From Fusobacteriota bacterium (GTDB lineage Bacteria; Fusobacteriota; Fusobacteriia; Fusobacteriales; Fusobacteriaceae), in assembly GCA_023389595.1 (NCBI GenBank), contig JAEWEF010000017.1, positions 1-26,915 on the forward strand: 26,915 nucleotides of DNA. Reading direction: 5' to 3'. The notes beneath the pieces are model-generated. The model made no database searches, had not been told where the DNA came from, and was given only the letters and a program-made list of their open reading frames with translations. The translations under genes were made by a program, and so were the position numbers. Below are positions 8,101 through 16,851 of the stretch, piece by piece (the first letter of the stretch is position 1; every line of letters begins with the position of its first letter).

Positions 8101-9592
8101 TTATTTTTATAGTTCCTTTTCCATCTTCCATTTTTTTGTTTTTAATATCATAAATAATTTTAAAATTTTTATCTTTTAGAGTTAATTTATTTTCTTCTTT
8201 ATCGTAGCTAGCTTGAAAATCTAAAAAATTACTTTTGATATACATATCTTCATGTTTGCTTCCATGATTTATATCGGCATAAACATCTAAATTCGGAACT
8301 ATATCACTTTTTTCATTCGATTTAAAAGATAGATCTAATTTATCTTTATCTTTCCCCGTTGTATAAATTGCATTTAATTTTTTTGCGTTTTCCAATATTT
8401 TTAGATCGACATCTTTTAAAATTATTTTGTTAATGTCATCTTTACTTTCAATATCTAAATTAATATCTTTGAATTTAATTCCGTACAATTCACTACTATC
8501 AGTTGTATTTAATTTAACTTTTCCTTTAAAAGTTCCTTCCTTATCGGTATTTAATTTTATATCTAAATTTATTGGATAAACTTTTGATGTGTCAGCATTT
8601 TCTAACCCTTTTATTTTTTTTAAGTTTTGCGGATCTATTTCTTTTAAATTTATAGGTAAATCTAATATATCATTTTCATGCTTACCAATTATTTTATTTT
8701 TTTGTCCTAATGCCTCGACATCGGCTTCAAAAATTATTTTTTCACAGTCAAAATTTGCTAATGCATTTGGTATTTTTATATTTTCGTCAAAATATTCATA
8801 TCTAATATTTGCATCACTGACTTTGGCATCACCATAAAGTCCGTTATAAGATATAACCAAATTTATATCCCCTTTTCCATCTGTATAATGTAATCCAGGA
8901 AAATCTACTGCATACTTTCCTAAGTTATCATCTATTTTTACATTTTGACCAAAAAGAGAAATATAAAAAGGCTGCTCTTTATTTTTAAATACAAATTTAA
9001 TATTTTCATCTTGATTTCTAACTCCAGTAGCTTCTGCGTATACTCCATCTTTTTTAGAAAAAGTTACATATCCGTTTACATCGTGTGCATGAACTTCTGC
9101 TGGAGTTGAAAAAGATTTATCAACATAAATTAAATTCATATTTTCAAATTCAATTCTATCTATCGGTATATCTACTCCAGGATCATAATCATCTAAATTT
9201 TCATAATGTTTTGACTCAGATTTATCAAATTCATAAACAACGTTTACATCGTGATCTTTATTTAAAATAATAACTTTAGCAGTTCCGCTATACGCTTTAA
9301 GTTTATTTATTTTAAAATCTTTAAGTGAATATTCCATGTCAATTTTAGGAGAATTTATCATTTCTTCTCCGTCGTCGCCAGTAACTACTACGTTATGTAG
9401 TACCAATTTATTTTTTTCAAAATCTATATTTTCTATTGAAACTTTTGGACCTAAAAACATATCAGTTAATACTGCAACTACCTTTGTTGTAAAAAATATT
9501 GTAGAAAATACAAAAATGGCTAAAAAAGCAACTATTCCTATAACTATTTTAGCTATAATTTTTTTGTTTTTTTTGTTTTTTTCTTCAACCAT
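5165..9592 (-). CDS. tamB: TamB-like translocation/assembly module protein (DUF490)
   Basis: This 1475-aa protein is anchored by one N-terminal membrane helix (about residues 12-35) after a lysine-rich start. The rest is a long, repetitive, Asn/Lys/Asp-rich all-beta region typical of AsmA/TamB bridge proteins, which span the periplasm and are linked to outer-membrane protein assembly and phospholipid transport. The C-terminal DUF490/TamB_C domain (about 1130-1475) is recognisable from segments such as GNAEILNGNVVVNNNDF, LPDLNPNVFVEST and the SLNSLLVGQ region. It is larger than E. coli TamB (about 1260 aa). No tamA is seen; bamA follows 28 nt downstream, so BamA is the likely partner. GGTGGAATT precedes the ATG, and rsmG ends 12 nt upstream. 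Confidence 0.88.
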   Translation of the reverse strand: MVEEKNKKNKKIIAKIVIGIVAFLAIFVFSTIFFTTKVVAVLTDMFLGPKVSIENIDFEKNKLVLHNVVVTGDDGEEMINSPKIDMEYSLKDFKINKLKAYSGTAKVIILNKDHDVNVVYEFDKSESKHYENLDDYDPGVDIPIDRIEFENMNLIYVDKSFSTPAEVHAHDVNGYVTFSKKDGVYAEATGVRNQDENIKFVFKNKEQPFYISLFGQNVKIDDNLGKYAVDFPGLHYTDGKGDINLVISYNGLYGDAKVSDANIRYEYFDENIKIPNALANFDCEKIIFEADVEALGQKNKIIGKHENDILDLPINLKEIDPQNLKKIKGLENADTSKVYPINLDIKLNTDKEGTFKGKVKLNTTDSSELYGIKFKDINLDIESKDDINKIILKDVDLKILENAKKLNAIYTTGKDKDKLDLSFKSNEKSDIVPNLDVYADINHGSKHEDMYIKSNFLDFQASYDKEENKLTLKDKNFKIIYDIKNKKMEDGKGTIKINAEEYQNSLKYSIKDNVFNIENLSIKNNKKELSSSNGYYDLNQNILKLNSKFDNLSINKELNNEDLKIFLKGDMNLFYKDKKLDISGDLTNSQIKYIGNLNNINGKFSFKHDGEKYIASSNLVASELMYKDYGLKDIKLNFDYKDDILKITSIGNEKIKINGELNSKNSDSSINIKVDNLTNKDLGVEQSFNIEDITGKISGNIENPVGIFKINKAYVDINENKKININGNAKYENKIFKIDKIFIDKNELTGTYNFESGKHNAKLTLKEDSIFSFVDNKTDYADYKLQGIVEENGTGGEINTKINADFISHADKKVDIPKIKILGNYNAKEFTDGILKLENISLRNEKEEEIISGKANIDLKNQKINGAINQVVSSKKFASYIVNDPKEISGDIAIKADIFGDFKDIRYNLNASSKNITVKNEKLENINASLDGNLSQLRLRDFNFDYLGSKFKANGTYNLKNKTYLANIKSDVINLGFLKVLDKNNIIDKIDGKGNFNLVLSSNGNSGYANANIFNLHSDKYKIKMEDFESKFKLMGNRVDITSFKGKINDGTAKISGYVDLPKFSQLGENSIYDITNYQLDVNLDDINYIYPDVVDVVIDSNMEVSKKRLVGNIDIQRGRIVDIPNEYKDFLTILKNFLFRSAVTVNKEKDVKQDEDKERARILLQKLMPINLIISLREPVSINVDNLNVVVGEVNGKLTGNLNLRGSNGNYTLLGNAEILNGNVVVNNNDFRIQRGLFVFGDRNVFLPDLNPNVFVESTVNLSGEDVSFDINGKLDNLQFTMDSSEGRTTKSLNSLLVGQEDVEGTGPYKELLRNMAEGQVVQTVFGPITRAIKKMFNLSKFKITPNVDVSSIGGNIGKKENGRVDDVRLGTILEAETNLWKEKLFLNTKIKLFDLSKGIFNPESYTQSNIKDYDVNLEYRYGEGKSVGVGVGSIPDRYKTEEKEESDKKNYHIDFKVRKKGDNIFDLFNIFSE

Positions 9593-9604
9593 AATTCCAC
9601 CACA

Positions 9605-10306
9605 CTACAAAGATTTTTTCAAGGCACTTCCAGCCTTTCTTGGATATATACTGTCAGTTTTCGATAATTTTTCTATTTCTATTACAAGTCTTTCTTCCCT
9701 ATTATAAGGAAGTTCAAATTTATATTCATTAATTATCTTAGATTTTAAAATTTTTAACGCGTTCTCTGCATTTAAAATTTCATTAGATCCAACCATTTTC
9801 TGTGGTAAAAATCTTCCACCAACTTTCAAAAATGGTATTGCATATTCAAGAATAACAGATAAGTCTGAAACTCCTCTACAAAAAGCTAAATCGTAATATT
9901 CTCTTTTATTTTTTTTTATAAAATCTTCCGATCGCTCATTTATAATTTCAACATTTTTTACATCAAGTTCATCTTTTACAATTTTTAAAAAATTTGTCTT
10001 CTTTTTGACTGAATCAATTAAAGTAAAGTCTATATTTTTTTTGTATAATGCAAGAACCATTCCTGGAAATCCAGCTCCAGTCCCTATATCAATTGCACTT
10101 TTATCGTTAGAATTAATTAAGCTTGAAAGTAACAGAGAATCTATAAAATGTTTTTCTATTATTCCTTTTTCATCTCTTATTGCAGTAATATTTGTGTGAC
10201 TATTATATTCTGTTATTAACTTTAAATAAATCATTAGTTTTTCAATAAAATCATCGTTGTATTCTAAACTAATTTTTTCTATTGCATTTTTTAAATATGA
10301 TTTCAT
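9605..10306 (-). CDS. rsmG: 16S rRNA (guanine527-N7)-methyltransferase RsmG (GidB)
   Basis: This 233-aa SAM-dependent methyltransferase makes m7G527 in 16S rRNA. The SAM-binding motif I is AIDIGTGAGFPGMVLA (residues 71-86), the acidic residue after beta-2 is D98 in LIDSVKKKTNFL, and the family block CRGVSDLSVILEYAIPFLK lies near 143-161, followed by GGRFLPQKM. Length matches the family (about 210-240). Its ATG directly abuts the mnmG stop (TAAATG, zero gap), and the ribosome site AAAGGGGAA lies in the last mnmG codons, so the two are probably translationally coupled. The gidA-gidB pairing is common across bacteria, often near oriC, but no origin features are seen here. Confidence 0.94.
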   Translation of the reverse strand: MKSYLKNAIEKISLEYNDDFIEKLMIYLKLITEYNSHTNITAIRDEKGIIEKHFIDSLLLSSLINSNDKSAIDIGTGAGFPGMVLALYKKNIDFTLIDSVKKKTNFLKIVKDELDVKNVEIINERSEDFIKKNKREYYDLAFCRGVSDLSVILEYAIPFLKVGGRFLPQKMVGSNEILNAENALKILKSKIINEYKFELPYNREERLVIEIEKLSKTDSIYPRKAGSALKKSL

Positions 10307-12211
10307 TTAATTCCCCTTTGACTTTAAATAAATTAATAAAGCCTGTATATCTGCAGGAGATACCCCAGAAATTCTACTTGCCTGTCCTATGTTTATCGGT
10401 CTTATTTTATGCAACTTATCTTTTGCCTCTTTAGGAAGAGTACTCACATCATAATAATTTATATCCAAAGGTATAATTCTATTTTCAAGTGATTTATGTT
10501 TTTCTATCATTTTTTTAGATCTATCTATGTAACCCTCATATTTAACACAAACTTCAACTTGATACTTGGTATCTTCCGCGTAATTTTTTATATCTATGTT
10601 ATCTATTATTTCACTCACATATTCTATATCTTTAAATTGAACATTTGGTCTTCTTAATATTTCTACAAGAGTAGTTCCAGCTTTTATTAAAGTTTCTCCT
10701 CTTTTTTCTAAAATTTCATTTACTCTTGTATTGCTCGGACCAACGTGAGTATTTTTTAAAATTTTTATTATATCTTCTGTATCTTTTCTTTTTTTCTCAG
10801 TTTTCAAATATTCTTGCTCACCGACCAATCCTATTTTATATCCTATTGGAGTAAGCCTTAAATCTGCATTATCTTCTCTTAAATAAAGTCTATATTCACT
10901 TCTTGCTGTAAACATTCTGTAAGGTTCGTTAGTCCCTTTCGAAACTAAATCATCTATAAGCGTTCCTATATAAGAGTCTGCTCTATCCAATATTAACGGT
11001 TCTTTATTGTCTAATTTCATAACAGCATTAATCCCTGCAATTATACCCTGAGCTGCTGCTTCTTCATAACCTGATGTTCCATTAATCTGTCCAGCTAAAA
11101 ATAAGTTATTAACCGTTCTGCTCTCAAGTGTATATTTTATTTCACTAGGAGGTATATAGTCATACTCTATAGCATAGGCATATCTCATTATTTTAGCATT
11201 CTCAAATCCTTTTAAAGAAGTTATCATTTGTTCTTGTACATCTACAGGAAGCGACGAAGACATTCCGCTTATATATATTTCATTTGTATTATATCCTTCT
11301 TTTTCTAAAAATAGATGATGTTGCACCTTATCCGGATACCTAAAAACTTTATCTTCTATTGATGGGCAATACCTTGGACCGAGACCTTGTATGCTACCGT
11401 TAAACATAGGAGATCTCTCTCTATTATTTTTTATTATTTGATGTATTTTTTCATTTGTATGAACTATATAGCAAGAAATTTGTTCTCTATTTCTAATGAA
11501 TTCATCATCGCTACTATTAGAAAATTTTAATATCTGAGACTTATCTCCTGGTTGTTCTTCTAAAACGCTAAAATTAATCGTTCTTCCATCAACTCTCGCT
11601 GGAGTTCCAGTTTTAAATCTTTCTAATTTTATTCCTAATTTTTCTATAGAATTAGGTAAATCTTCAGACGATAATTCCCCCATTCTACCACCACTAAAAT
11701 GAACATCTCCTATATGTATAAGTCCTCTTAAAAATGTTCCTGTAGCTAATATTAAAGTTTTTGTTTTATATGTAACCCCTTCTCTCGTCTTGATAGCTCT
11801 AATTATTTGTTTCCCATTTTCTTCTTTATCACATATTATGTCAGTGACCATACCTTGAATAACAGATAAATTTTCGCAATTTTCAAGAGTTTTTTTCATT
11901 TCTTTAGCGTAGGCAACCTTATCTGCTTGAGCCCTTAAAGATCTTACAGCAGGTCCCTTTTTAGTGTTTAACACTCTCATCTGAATAAATGTTTTATCTA
12001 TATTCTTCCCCATTTCTCCACCAAGTGCATCTACTTCCTTAGCTAAATGAGATTTCGCAGGGCCGCCTATAGACGGATTACAAGACATAACCCCTATATT
12101 ATCAAGAGTTATTGTAAATATTGCAGTTTTTTTACCAAGTCTTGCTGCAGCTAGTCCAGCTTCTATACCAGCGTGTCCAGCCCCAACTACAATAACATCA
12201 TATTCTTGCAT
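10307..12211 (-). CDS. mnmG: tRNA uridine-5-carboxymethylaminomethyl modification enzyme MnmG (GidA)
   Basis: This 634-aa FAD protein works with MnmE to install the (carboxymethyl)aminomethyl group on wobble U34 of certain tRNAs, using methylene-THF and NADH. Seen: the FAD-binding VVGAGHAGIEAGLAAARLG at about 8-26, SCNPSIGGPAKSHLAKEVDALGG near residue 44, TGTFLRGLIHIG, the GGRMGELSS block, GPRYCPSIEDK, and the C-terminal AAAQGIIAGINA and GVSPADIQALLIYL. Length matches the family (about 620-640). GGAGGG precedes the ATG, 10 nt after the trkA stop. mnmE is not in the window. The assignment is firm. Confidence 0.96.
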   Translation of the reverse strand: MQEYDVIVVGAGHAGIEAGLAAARLGKKTAIFTITLDNIGVMSCNPSIGGPAKSHLAKEVDALGGEMGKNIDKTFIQMRVLNTKKGPAVRSLRAQADKVAYAKEMKKTLENCENLSVIQGMVTDIICDKEENGKQIIRAIKTREGVTYKTKTLILATGTFLRGLIHIGDVHFSGGRMGELSSEDLPNSIEKLGIKLERFKTGTPARVDGRTINFSVLEEQPGDKSQILKFSNSSDDEFIRNREQISCYIVHTNEKIHQIIKNNRERSPMFNGSIQGLGPRYCPSIEDKVFRYPDKVQHHLFLEKEGYNTNEIYISGMSSSLPVDVQEQMITSLKGFENAKIMRYAYAIEYDYIPPSEIKYTLESRTVNNLFLAGQINGTSGYEEAAAQGIIAGINAVMKLDNKEPLILDRADSYIGTLIDDLVSKGTNEPYRMFTARSEYRLYLREDNADLRLTPIGYKIGLVGEQEYLKTEKKRKDTEDIIKILKNTHVGPSNTRVNEILEKRGETLIKAGTTLVEILRRPNVQFKDIEYVSEIIDNIDIKNYAEDTKYQVEVCVKYEGYIDRSKKMIEKHKSLENRIIPLDINYYDVSTLPKEAKDKLHKIRPINIGQASRISGVSPADIQALLIYLKSKGN

Positions 12212-12221
12212 TTTCCCTCCA

Positions 12222-12878
12222 TTATTTTATCTTACTTATTTTTTTTGCTGATTCGTTGTCGGTTATAATTAAAAGTATGTCACTTTCATTTATAACGGTA
12301 CTAGCTAATGGATTAGCTATAAATTCTCCATTTAATTTCTTAATACCAACTATATTAGCATTATATTTGTTCCTAAAGTCTAACTCCCTTATATTTTTAT
12401 CTATAAATTCTGACGGAGCAGGTATTTCTATCAACATAAAATCTTCATTAAATTTAAGGTGTTCTATTAAATTTCTATCCATAGTAAGTTCTGCTATCTT
12501 TTTCCCCATATATTCTTCAGGATATACTATTTGAGTTGCTCCGAGTGCAGTCAGAATTCTTCCATGTTTTTTTGAAGATGCCTTAGCTATTATTGTTTTT
12601 AATCCTAATTCTGATAAATTTGCTGTTACTAATATACTTGGTTCTATTTCTCTCATACATACGAAAGCAACTTCAAAATGTTCTACTCCTATATCTTTTA
12701 ATACTTTAATATCTGTAGCATCTGCTATTACAGCGTTATTTGCACCGTGATTATCTACAAGATCCTGAACATTTACTTCAGAAATATCTATTCCTAAAAC
12801 ATCCTTTCCAGCTTCATACAATGTTTTAGCTACGCTACTTCCAAAACGACCAAGTCCTATTACTAAAAAATGCTCCAT
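12222..12878 (-). CDS. trkA: K+ uptake regulatory subunit, TrkA/KtrA type (RCK)
   Basis: This 218-aa cytoplasmic protein gates the partner K+ channel encoded 10 nt upstream. An RCK_N Rossmann domain (residues 1 to about 135) starts with FLVIGLGRFGSSVAKTL and has an acidic residue (D30) after beta-2, suited to NAD(H) or ATP/ADP binding. An RCK_C domain (about 140-218) includes EIPAPSEFIDKNIREL and ADILLI-like terminal strands. A single RCK unit of about 220 aa matches KtrA/CglK rather than E. coli TrkA, which is duplicated and about 458 aa. GGAGGAA precedes the ATG. In Firmicutes, RCK_C domains of KtrA bind cyclic di-AMP; whether this one does is not visible from sequence. Confidence 0.92.
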   Translation of the reverse strand: MEHFLVIGLGRFGSSVAKTLYEAGKDVLGIDISEVNVQDLVDNHGANNAVIADATDIKVLKDIGVEHFEVAFVCMREIEPSILVTANLSELGLKTIIAKASSKKHGRILTALGATQIVYPEEYMGKKIAELTMDRNLIEHLKFNEDFMLIEIPAPSEFIDKNIRELDFRNKYNANIVGIKKLNGEFIANPLASTVINESDILLIITDNESAKKISKIK

Positions 12879-12888
12879 ACTTCCTCCG

Positions 12889-14223
12889 TTATCCTATTAA
12901 AATATCCTCTTTAGGGTAATTATAATTTGAAATTTTCTTCTCACCAGCAACTGCAATGGCTATTGTCATAGGCCCCAATCTTCCTAAAAACATAGTAAAC
13001 ATTATTATAATTTTTGAAGCAAAACTAAGTTCTGGAGTGATACCAAGAGAAACTCCAACAGTTGCAAATGCGGATATAACTTCATAAGTTGCAGCCTGTA
13101 TAGAACAAGATTCAAACAATAATATTAAAAGAGTTGCAACTACAATATATGACATTGATATGATTATTATTGCAAGTGCATTGTTCATTATTTCCCAACT
13201 AATTCTTCTTCCGTATATTTCCACATTTTTTCTCTTTTTCAATATACCTATTACAAAAAATATTGATAATGCAAAGGTAGTTGTTTTAATTCCTCCTCCT
13301 GTAGATCCTGGAGAAGCTCCTATAAACATCAAAAAGTAACTTATTAAAGCTGTTTCAGGTTTTATATTTTCAAGCTGAACAGTGTTGAATCCAGCAGTTC
13401 TTAACGACGTGCTTTGAAAAAAAGATATCATCAATTTATGTGGAATATCTAGATCGATTAAAGTGTTGTTGTACTCAAAAATAAAAAATAAAACTGTTCC
13501 AACTATTAGTAAAATCAAACTGGTAAACACTGCTATTCTTGATGTTAAATTTAATCTGCCATGTCTTTTTTTTCTAAAATTTATAATAGAGTTTATCACT
13601 GCAAATCCAAGTCCACCAAATATTACTAAAAATGATATTGTAAAATTTATAATTAAGCTATCTCTAAACTCTTCCATATTGGTAGAAAAAAGTGAAAATC
13701 CTGCATTACAAAAGGCTGAAATAGAATGAAATATACTGTATCCTATAGCTCTTTTTAAAGGCATAATATTAATGAATTTAAAGAATAATGATATTGCACC
13801 TATCATTTCTATTATAAAAACTGTCAATACAAGTTTTTTAATAAAAACAATCACTGTTCCACTGCTTTCTGAATTTCTTTCTGCCTTTAATAATTCTCTT
13901 GTAGAGTAACTTGTGTGTCTTCCTAGTATCATAAAAAACATTAAGGAAAAAGTCATCACTCCAAGTCCACCAATTTGTATAAAAAAAGCTATTACAGAAA
14001 ATCCAAAATCTGAAAATGTACGGCTAACATCGACTACTGTTAACCCTGTAACACATATAGTAGAAACTACTGTGAATAAACTATCGACGAAAGAAATTTC
14101 AACTCCGTCTTGCAATGATATTGGCAATCTTAATATTAAACTACCTATTATAATTGCAAATAAAAATCCAATTATAAGTTTTCTTGATATATCTATATTT
14201 TCTAAAAAATTTAATATCTTCAT
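12889..14223 (-). CDS. trkH: K+ uptake channel subunit, TrkH/KtrB type
   Basis: This 444-aa integral membrane protein has the four-fold repeated pore architecture of the TrkH/KtrB superfamily. The four filter loops, each with the central glycine, are CVTGL (57-61), CNAGF (172-176), RTAGF (275-279) and ATVGV (387-391). GASPGSTGGGIKTTT (302-316) matches the gating-loop region after the third pore. The length (about 440) fits KtrB rather than TrkH (about 480). It forms the K+ uptake system with the TrkA-like protein encoded downstream. The start follows the pepT stop by only 8 nt and lacks a clear Shine-Dalgarno sequence, so initiation probably depends on ribosomes ending pepT. The family is certain; ion coupling (Na+ or H+) is not determinable. 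Confidence 0.93.
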   Translation of the reverse strand: MKILNFLENIDISRKLIIGFLFAIIIGSLILRLPISLQDGVEISFVDSLFTVVSTICVTGLTVVDVSRTFSDFGFSVIAFFIQIGGLGVMTFSLMFFMILGRHTSYSTRELLKAERNSESSGTVIVFIKKLVLTVFIIEMIGAISLFFKFINIMPLKRAIGYSIFHSISAFCNAGFSLFSTNMEEFRDSLIINFTISFLVIFGGLGFAVINSIINFRKKRHGRLNLTSRIAVFTSLILLIVGTVLFFIFEYNNTLIDLDIPHKLMISFFQSTSLRTAGFNTVQLENIKPETALISYFLMFIGASPGSTGGGIKTTTFALSIFFVIGILKKRKNVEIYGRRISWEIMNNALAIIIISMSYIVVATLLILLFESCSIQAATYEVISAFATVGVSLGITPELSFASKIIIMFTMFLGRLGPMTIAIAVAGEKKISNYNYPKEDILIG

Positions 14224-14231
14224 AATTTCTA

Positions 14232-15467
14232 TTACTTAGCTAAATTTTCAATGATTTTAACTATTAAATCTCTAGCTTTTTCCATAGACTGTATGCAAAT
14301 GTATTCATGCTTACCATGAAAATTATGTCCTCCAGTAAAAATATTTGGACAAGGCAGTCCCATGTAAGAAAGTCTAGATCCGTCCGTTCCACCTCTAATA
14401 GGTTTTATAATTGGTGTTATTCCTATTTCTTCCATAGATTTTTTTGCAAGATCTATTATATGATAAACTGGTTCAATTTTTTCCCTCATATTATAATAAC
14501 TGTCTTCTACATCAATTTTAATGATGGCTTCTTTATATTTTTTTTGTATAAATTTTGCAGCTTCAGAAAAGATATTTTTCTTTTCTTCAAATTTCTCAAA
14601 ACTGTGATCTCTTATTATATATTCCATAACAGTTTTTTCAACAGTTCCTGCAAAAGTGTCAACCATAAAAAACCCTTCGTATCCAGAAGTATATTCTGGT
14701 CTTTGTTCAATCGGTAACATAGAATTAAACTCCATACCCAGTAGTATAGAATTTATCATTTTATCTTTTGCTTCACCTGGATGTATATCCCTTCCTGTTA
14801 TTTCTATTTTTGCTCCAGCTGCGTTAAAATTTTCAAATTCTAATTCTCCAATTTTACCCCCGTCCATAGTGTAAGCAAATTCCGCTCCAAATTTTTTGAC
14901 ATCAAACAAATCTGCTCCTCTTCCTATTTCTTCATCTGGAGTAAAAGCTACTCTAATTTTTCCATGCTTAATTTCTTGATGATTTTTTAAGAATTCCATA
15001 GCTTCAAGTATTTCAACTATACCAGCCTTATCGTCTGCACCAAGCAAAGTTGTTCCGTCTGTAACTATCAAATCTTTACCCTTATAATTTTTTAAATCTG
15101 GAAAATTTTTAACGCATGAAACAATATTTTCCTTTTCGTTCAGCACTATGTCTTGTCCATCATAATTTTCTATTATTCTTGGATTTACATTTGTACCACT
15201 AAAATTAGGTGCTGTATCCATATGAGCAATAAATCCTATAGTTGGAACGCCATCTACATTGGCTGGAAGTGTTGCCATTATATATCCGTTTTTATCCATT
15301 TCTACATCTTCTAATCCAATTTTTTTCATATCTTCAACTATTAAATTTGCAAGATTGAATTGAATCTTAGTGCTAGGACAAGTTTCTGAATCTGGATCAG
15401 ATTTTGTGTCAATTTTTACATATTTAAAAAATCTATCTATCATTTTTTTTCTATTAATATCTTCCAT
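14232..15467 (-). CDS. pepT: Peptidase T (tripeptide aminopeptidase, M20B)
   Basis: This 411-aa cytoplasmic di-zinc aminopeptidase removes the N-terminal residue of tripeptides. Metal and catalytic positions are visible: H82 and D84 in AHMDTAP, the bridging Asp in GADDKAG (about 145), E179/E180 in TPDEEIGRGAD, D202 in MDGG, and a C-terminal His in TGGHNFHGKHEY. RGGTDGSRLSYMGLP is a PepT signature. Length matches the family (about 408-412). AGAGGTAAAA precedes the ATG, 14 nt after the MATE stop. Peptide use fits an amino-acid-fermenting organism. The assignment is firm. Confidence 0.96.
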   Translation of the reverse strand: MEDINRKKMIDRFFKYVKIDTKSDPDSETCPSTKIQFNLANLIVEDMKKIGLEDVEMDKNGYIMATLPANVDGVPTIGFIAHMDTAPNFSGTNVNPRIIENYDGQDIVLNEKENIVSCVKNFPDLKNYKGKDLIVTDGTTLLGADDKAGIVEILEAMEFLKNHQEIKHGKIRVAFTPDEEIGRGADLFDVKKFGAEFAYTMDGGKIGELEFENFNAAGAKIEITGRDIHPGEAKDKMINSILLGMEFNSMLPIEQRPEYTSGYEGFFMVDTFAGTVEKTVMEYIIRDHSFEKFEEKKNIFSEAAKFIQKKYKEAIIKIDVEDSYYNMREKIEPVYHIIDLAKKSMEEIGITPIIKPIRGGTDGSRLSYMGLPCPNIFTGGHNFHGKHEYICIQSMEKARDLIVKIIENLAK

Positions 15468-15481
15468 TTTTACCTCTTATA

Positions 15482-16837
15482 TTAGGATACTATCCTTGAA
15501 TTTAATAATTTTAATTCTTTTCTGATTAATATAAAACTTGTTATTGTTGCAACTGAATCTGCAACCGGAACAGAATACCATATTCCTTCAAGTCCAAATA
15601 GGTACGACATTATGTATAAACAAGGTATTAAAGCTAATACTTGTCTTGACAAACTTATTATAAAACTTAATTTGGGTTTTCCAACAGCTTGAAAATAAAC
15701 AGATGAAATTATTTGGAATCCTAATACCGGAAACATCATTACACCTATTTTGATACTGTATACTGTAAGATCTGCTAGGTTAGGGTCCTTAGTAAAAATA
15801 TTTACAACTTGCCTTCCAAAAACTGTGCATGCAAGAAAACCACAAGTAGATATAAATGTTGCTACAATTATCGCTTTGAATAATGTTTCTTTTACTCTAT
15901 GAAAAAGATTTGCACCATAATTATATCCAAGTATAGGTTGTATTCCCTGATTTATTCCTATAATAGGCATAGTCATAAAGTTTATAAGAGATTGTATTAT
16001 AGCCATAGCAGCTATTGCTATATCTCCACCATAAAGAACTAAACGTCTGTTTAGTATTATATTTACAACAGATGCAGCAAGTTGTATAGCATATGACGAA
16101 CTTCCTAATAGACATATCTGTTTTACTTTTTCAAAATTCCATCTTATATAATTTAAATGTAATTTCATCCTAGAATTCCCTAAAGTAAAATAATAAAGCG
16201 TCCATATCATAGATATATATTGTGAAATTATTGTTGCTACTGCAGCTCCTTTTACTCCCATACCAAAATAAAAAATAAATATCGGATCCAATATTATATT
16301 AGATATAGCTCCTATAAGTAATGTTCCCATAGATACTCTAGGGCTACCATCAGACCTTACTGCTGCATTTAATAAAAATCCTATTATAACTCCTGGCACT
16401 CCAAATGTAAGTGTAAACATATATTCTTTAGCATAATATAAAGTTTCTCCACTAGCTCCTAATTTAATAAGTATTTCTTCAATAAATGCAAGATACAAAA
16501 TTACATTTATAATTGCAATACACAGCCCAAAAAATACCATAGTACCTAAATATTTTTCGGCTTCTTGAAATTTCTTTCTTCCAAGATCAAGAGATATATT
16601 CGAACTTCCTCCTATACCTATCAAGATTGCAAATGAAAAAGAAAATATTACAGTTGGAAAAGTGATTCCTACTCCCGCTATCGCATAGTGACCAACACCT
16701 CTTATATTTCCTATGTATACTCTATCAACTATATTATAAAGAGCGTTCACTATCATTCCTATAATTGCAGGTAAAGAAAATTTTATCATGAGGCTTGTTA
16801 TACTATCTGTTTCCATAAAATTATGTTTGTTTTCCAA
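15482..16837 (-). CDS. MATE family multidrug/toxin extrusion transporter
   Basis: This protein of about 451 aa has about 12 membrane helices in two MatE repeats (about 17-176 and 244-405). The N-terminal LMIKFSLPAIIGMIVNALYN and the region around AAVRSDGSPR are typical of the MATE/DinF superfamily, which exports organic cations or drugs in exchange for Na+ or H+. The start is probably TTG at 16837: it sits 8 nt after a perfect AGGAGG that overlaps the clcA stop. The first in-frame ATG, seven codons later, is 29 nt from that site. A substrate cannot be named. Its place in an envelope/ion operon suggests a housekeeping exporter. Confidence 0.9.
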   Translation of the reverse strand: MENKHNFMETDSITSLMIKFSLPAIIGMIVNALYNIVDRVYIGNIRGVGHYAIAGVGITFPTVIFSFSFAILIGIGGSSNISLDLGRKKFQEAEKYLGTMVFFGLCIAIINVILYLAFIEEILIKLGASGETLYYAKEYMFTLTFGVPGVIIGFLLNAAVRSDGSPRVSMGTLLIGAISNIILDPIFIFYFGMGVKGAAVATIISQYISMIWTLYYFTLGNSRMKLHLNYIRWNFEKVKQICLLGSSSYAIQLAASVVNIILNRRLVLYGGDIAIAAMAIIQSLINFMTMPIIGINQGIQPILGYNYGANLFHRVKETLFKAIIVATFISTCGFLACTVFGRQVVNIFTKDPNLADLTVYSIKIGVMMFPVLGFQIISSVYFQAVGKPKLSFIISLSRQVLALIPCLYIMSYLFGLEGIWYSVPVADSVATITSFILIRKELKLLNSRIVS

Positions 16838-16845
16838 AAAATCAT

Positions 16846-16851
16846 CCTCCT
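16846..16851 (-). promoter_or_regulatory. Ribosome binding site fixing the TTG start of the MATE gene
   Basis: AGGAGG overlaps the TAG stop of the ClC gene (TAGGAGG) and lies 8 nt before a TTG. An ATG immediately after AGGAGG is too close and out of frame with the MATE protein, which leaves the TTG as the best-placed start. Confidence 0.7.

Noticed and set aside
5165..9592. Several open frames on the plus strand opposite tamB
   Set aside because: They have low-complexity Phe/Ile/Ser-rich translations, no ribosome sites, and mirror the Asn/Lys codon bias of tamB: shadow frames.
9336..9707. 123-codon plus-strand frame across the tamB-rsmG junction
   Set aside because: It is antisense to two well-supported genes, shows no recognisable domain or ribosome site, and crosses their junction.
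14307..14717. 136-codon plus-strand frame inside pepT
   Set aside because: Its composition (many F, Y, S, H) is that of an antisense shadow, and pepT is complete with all metal ligands.
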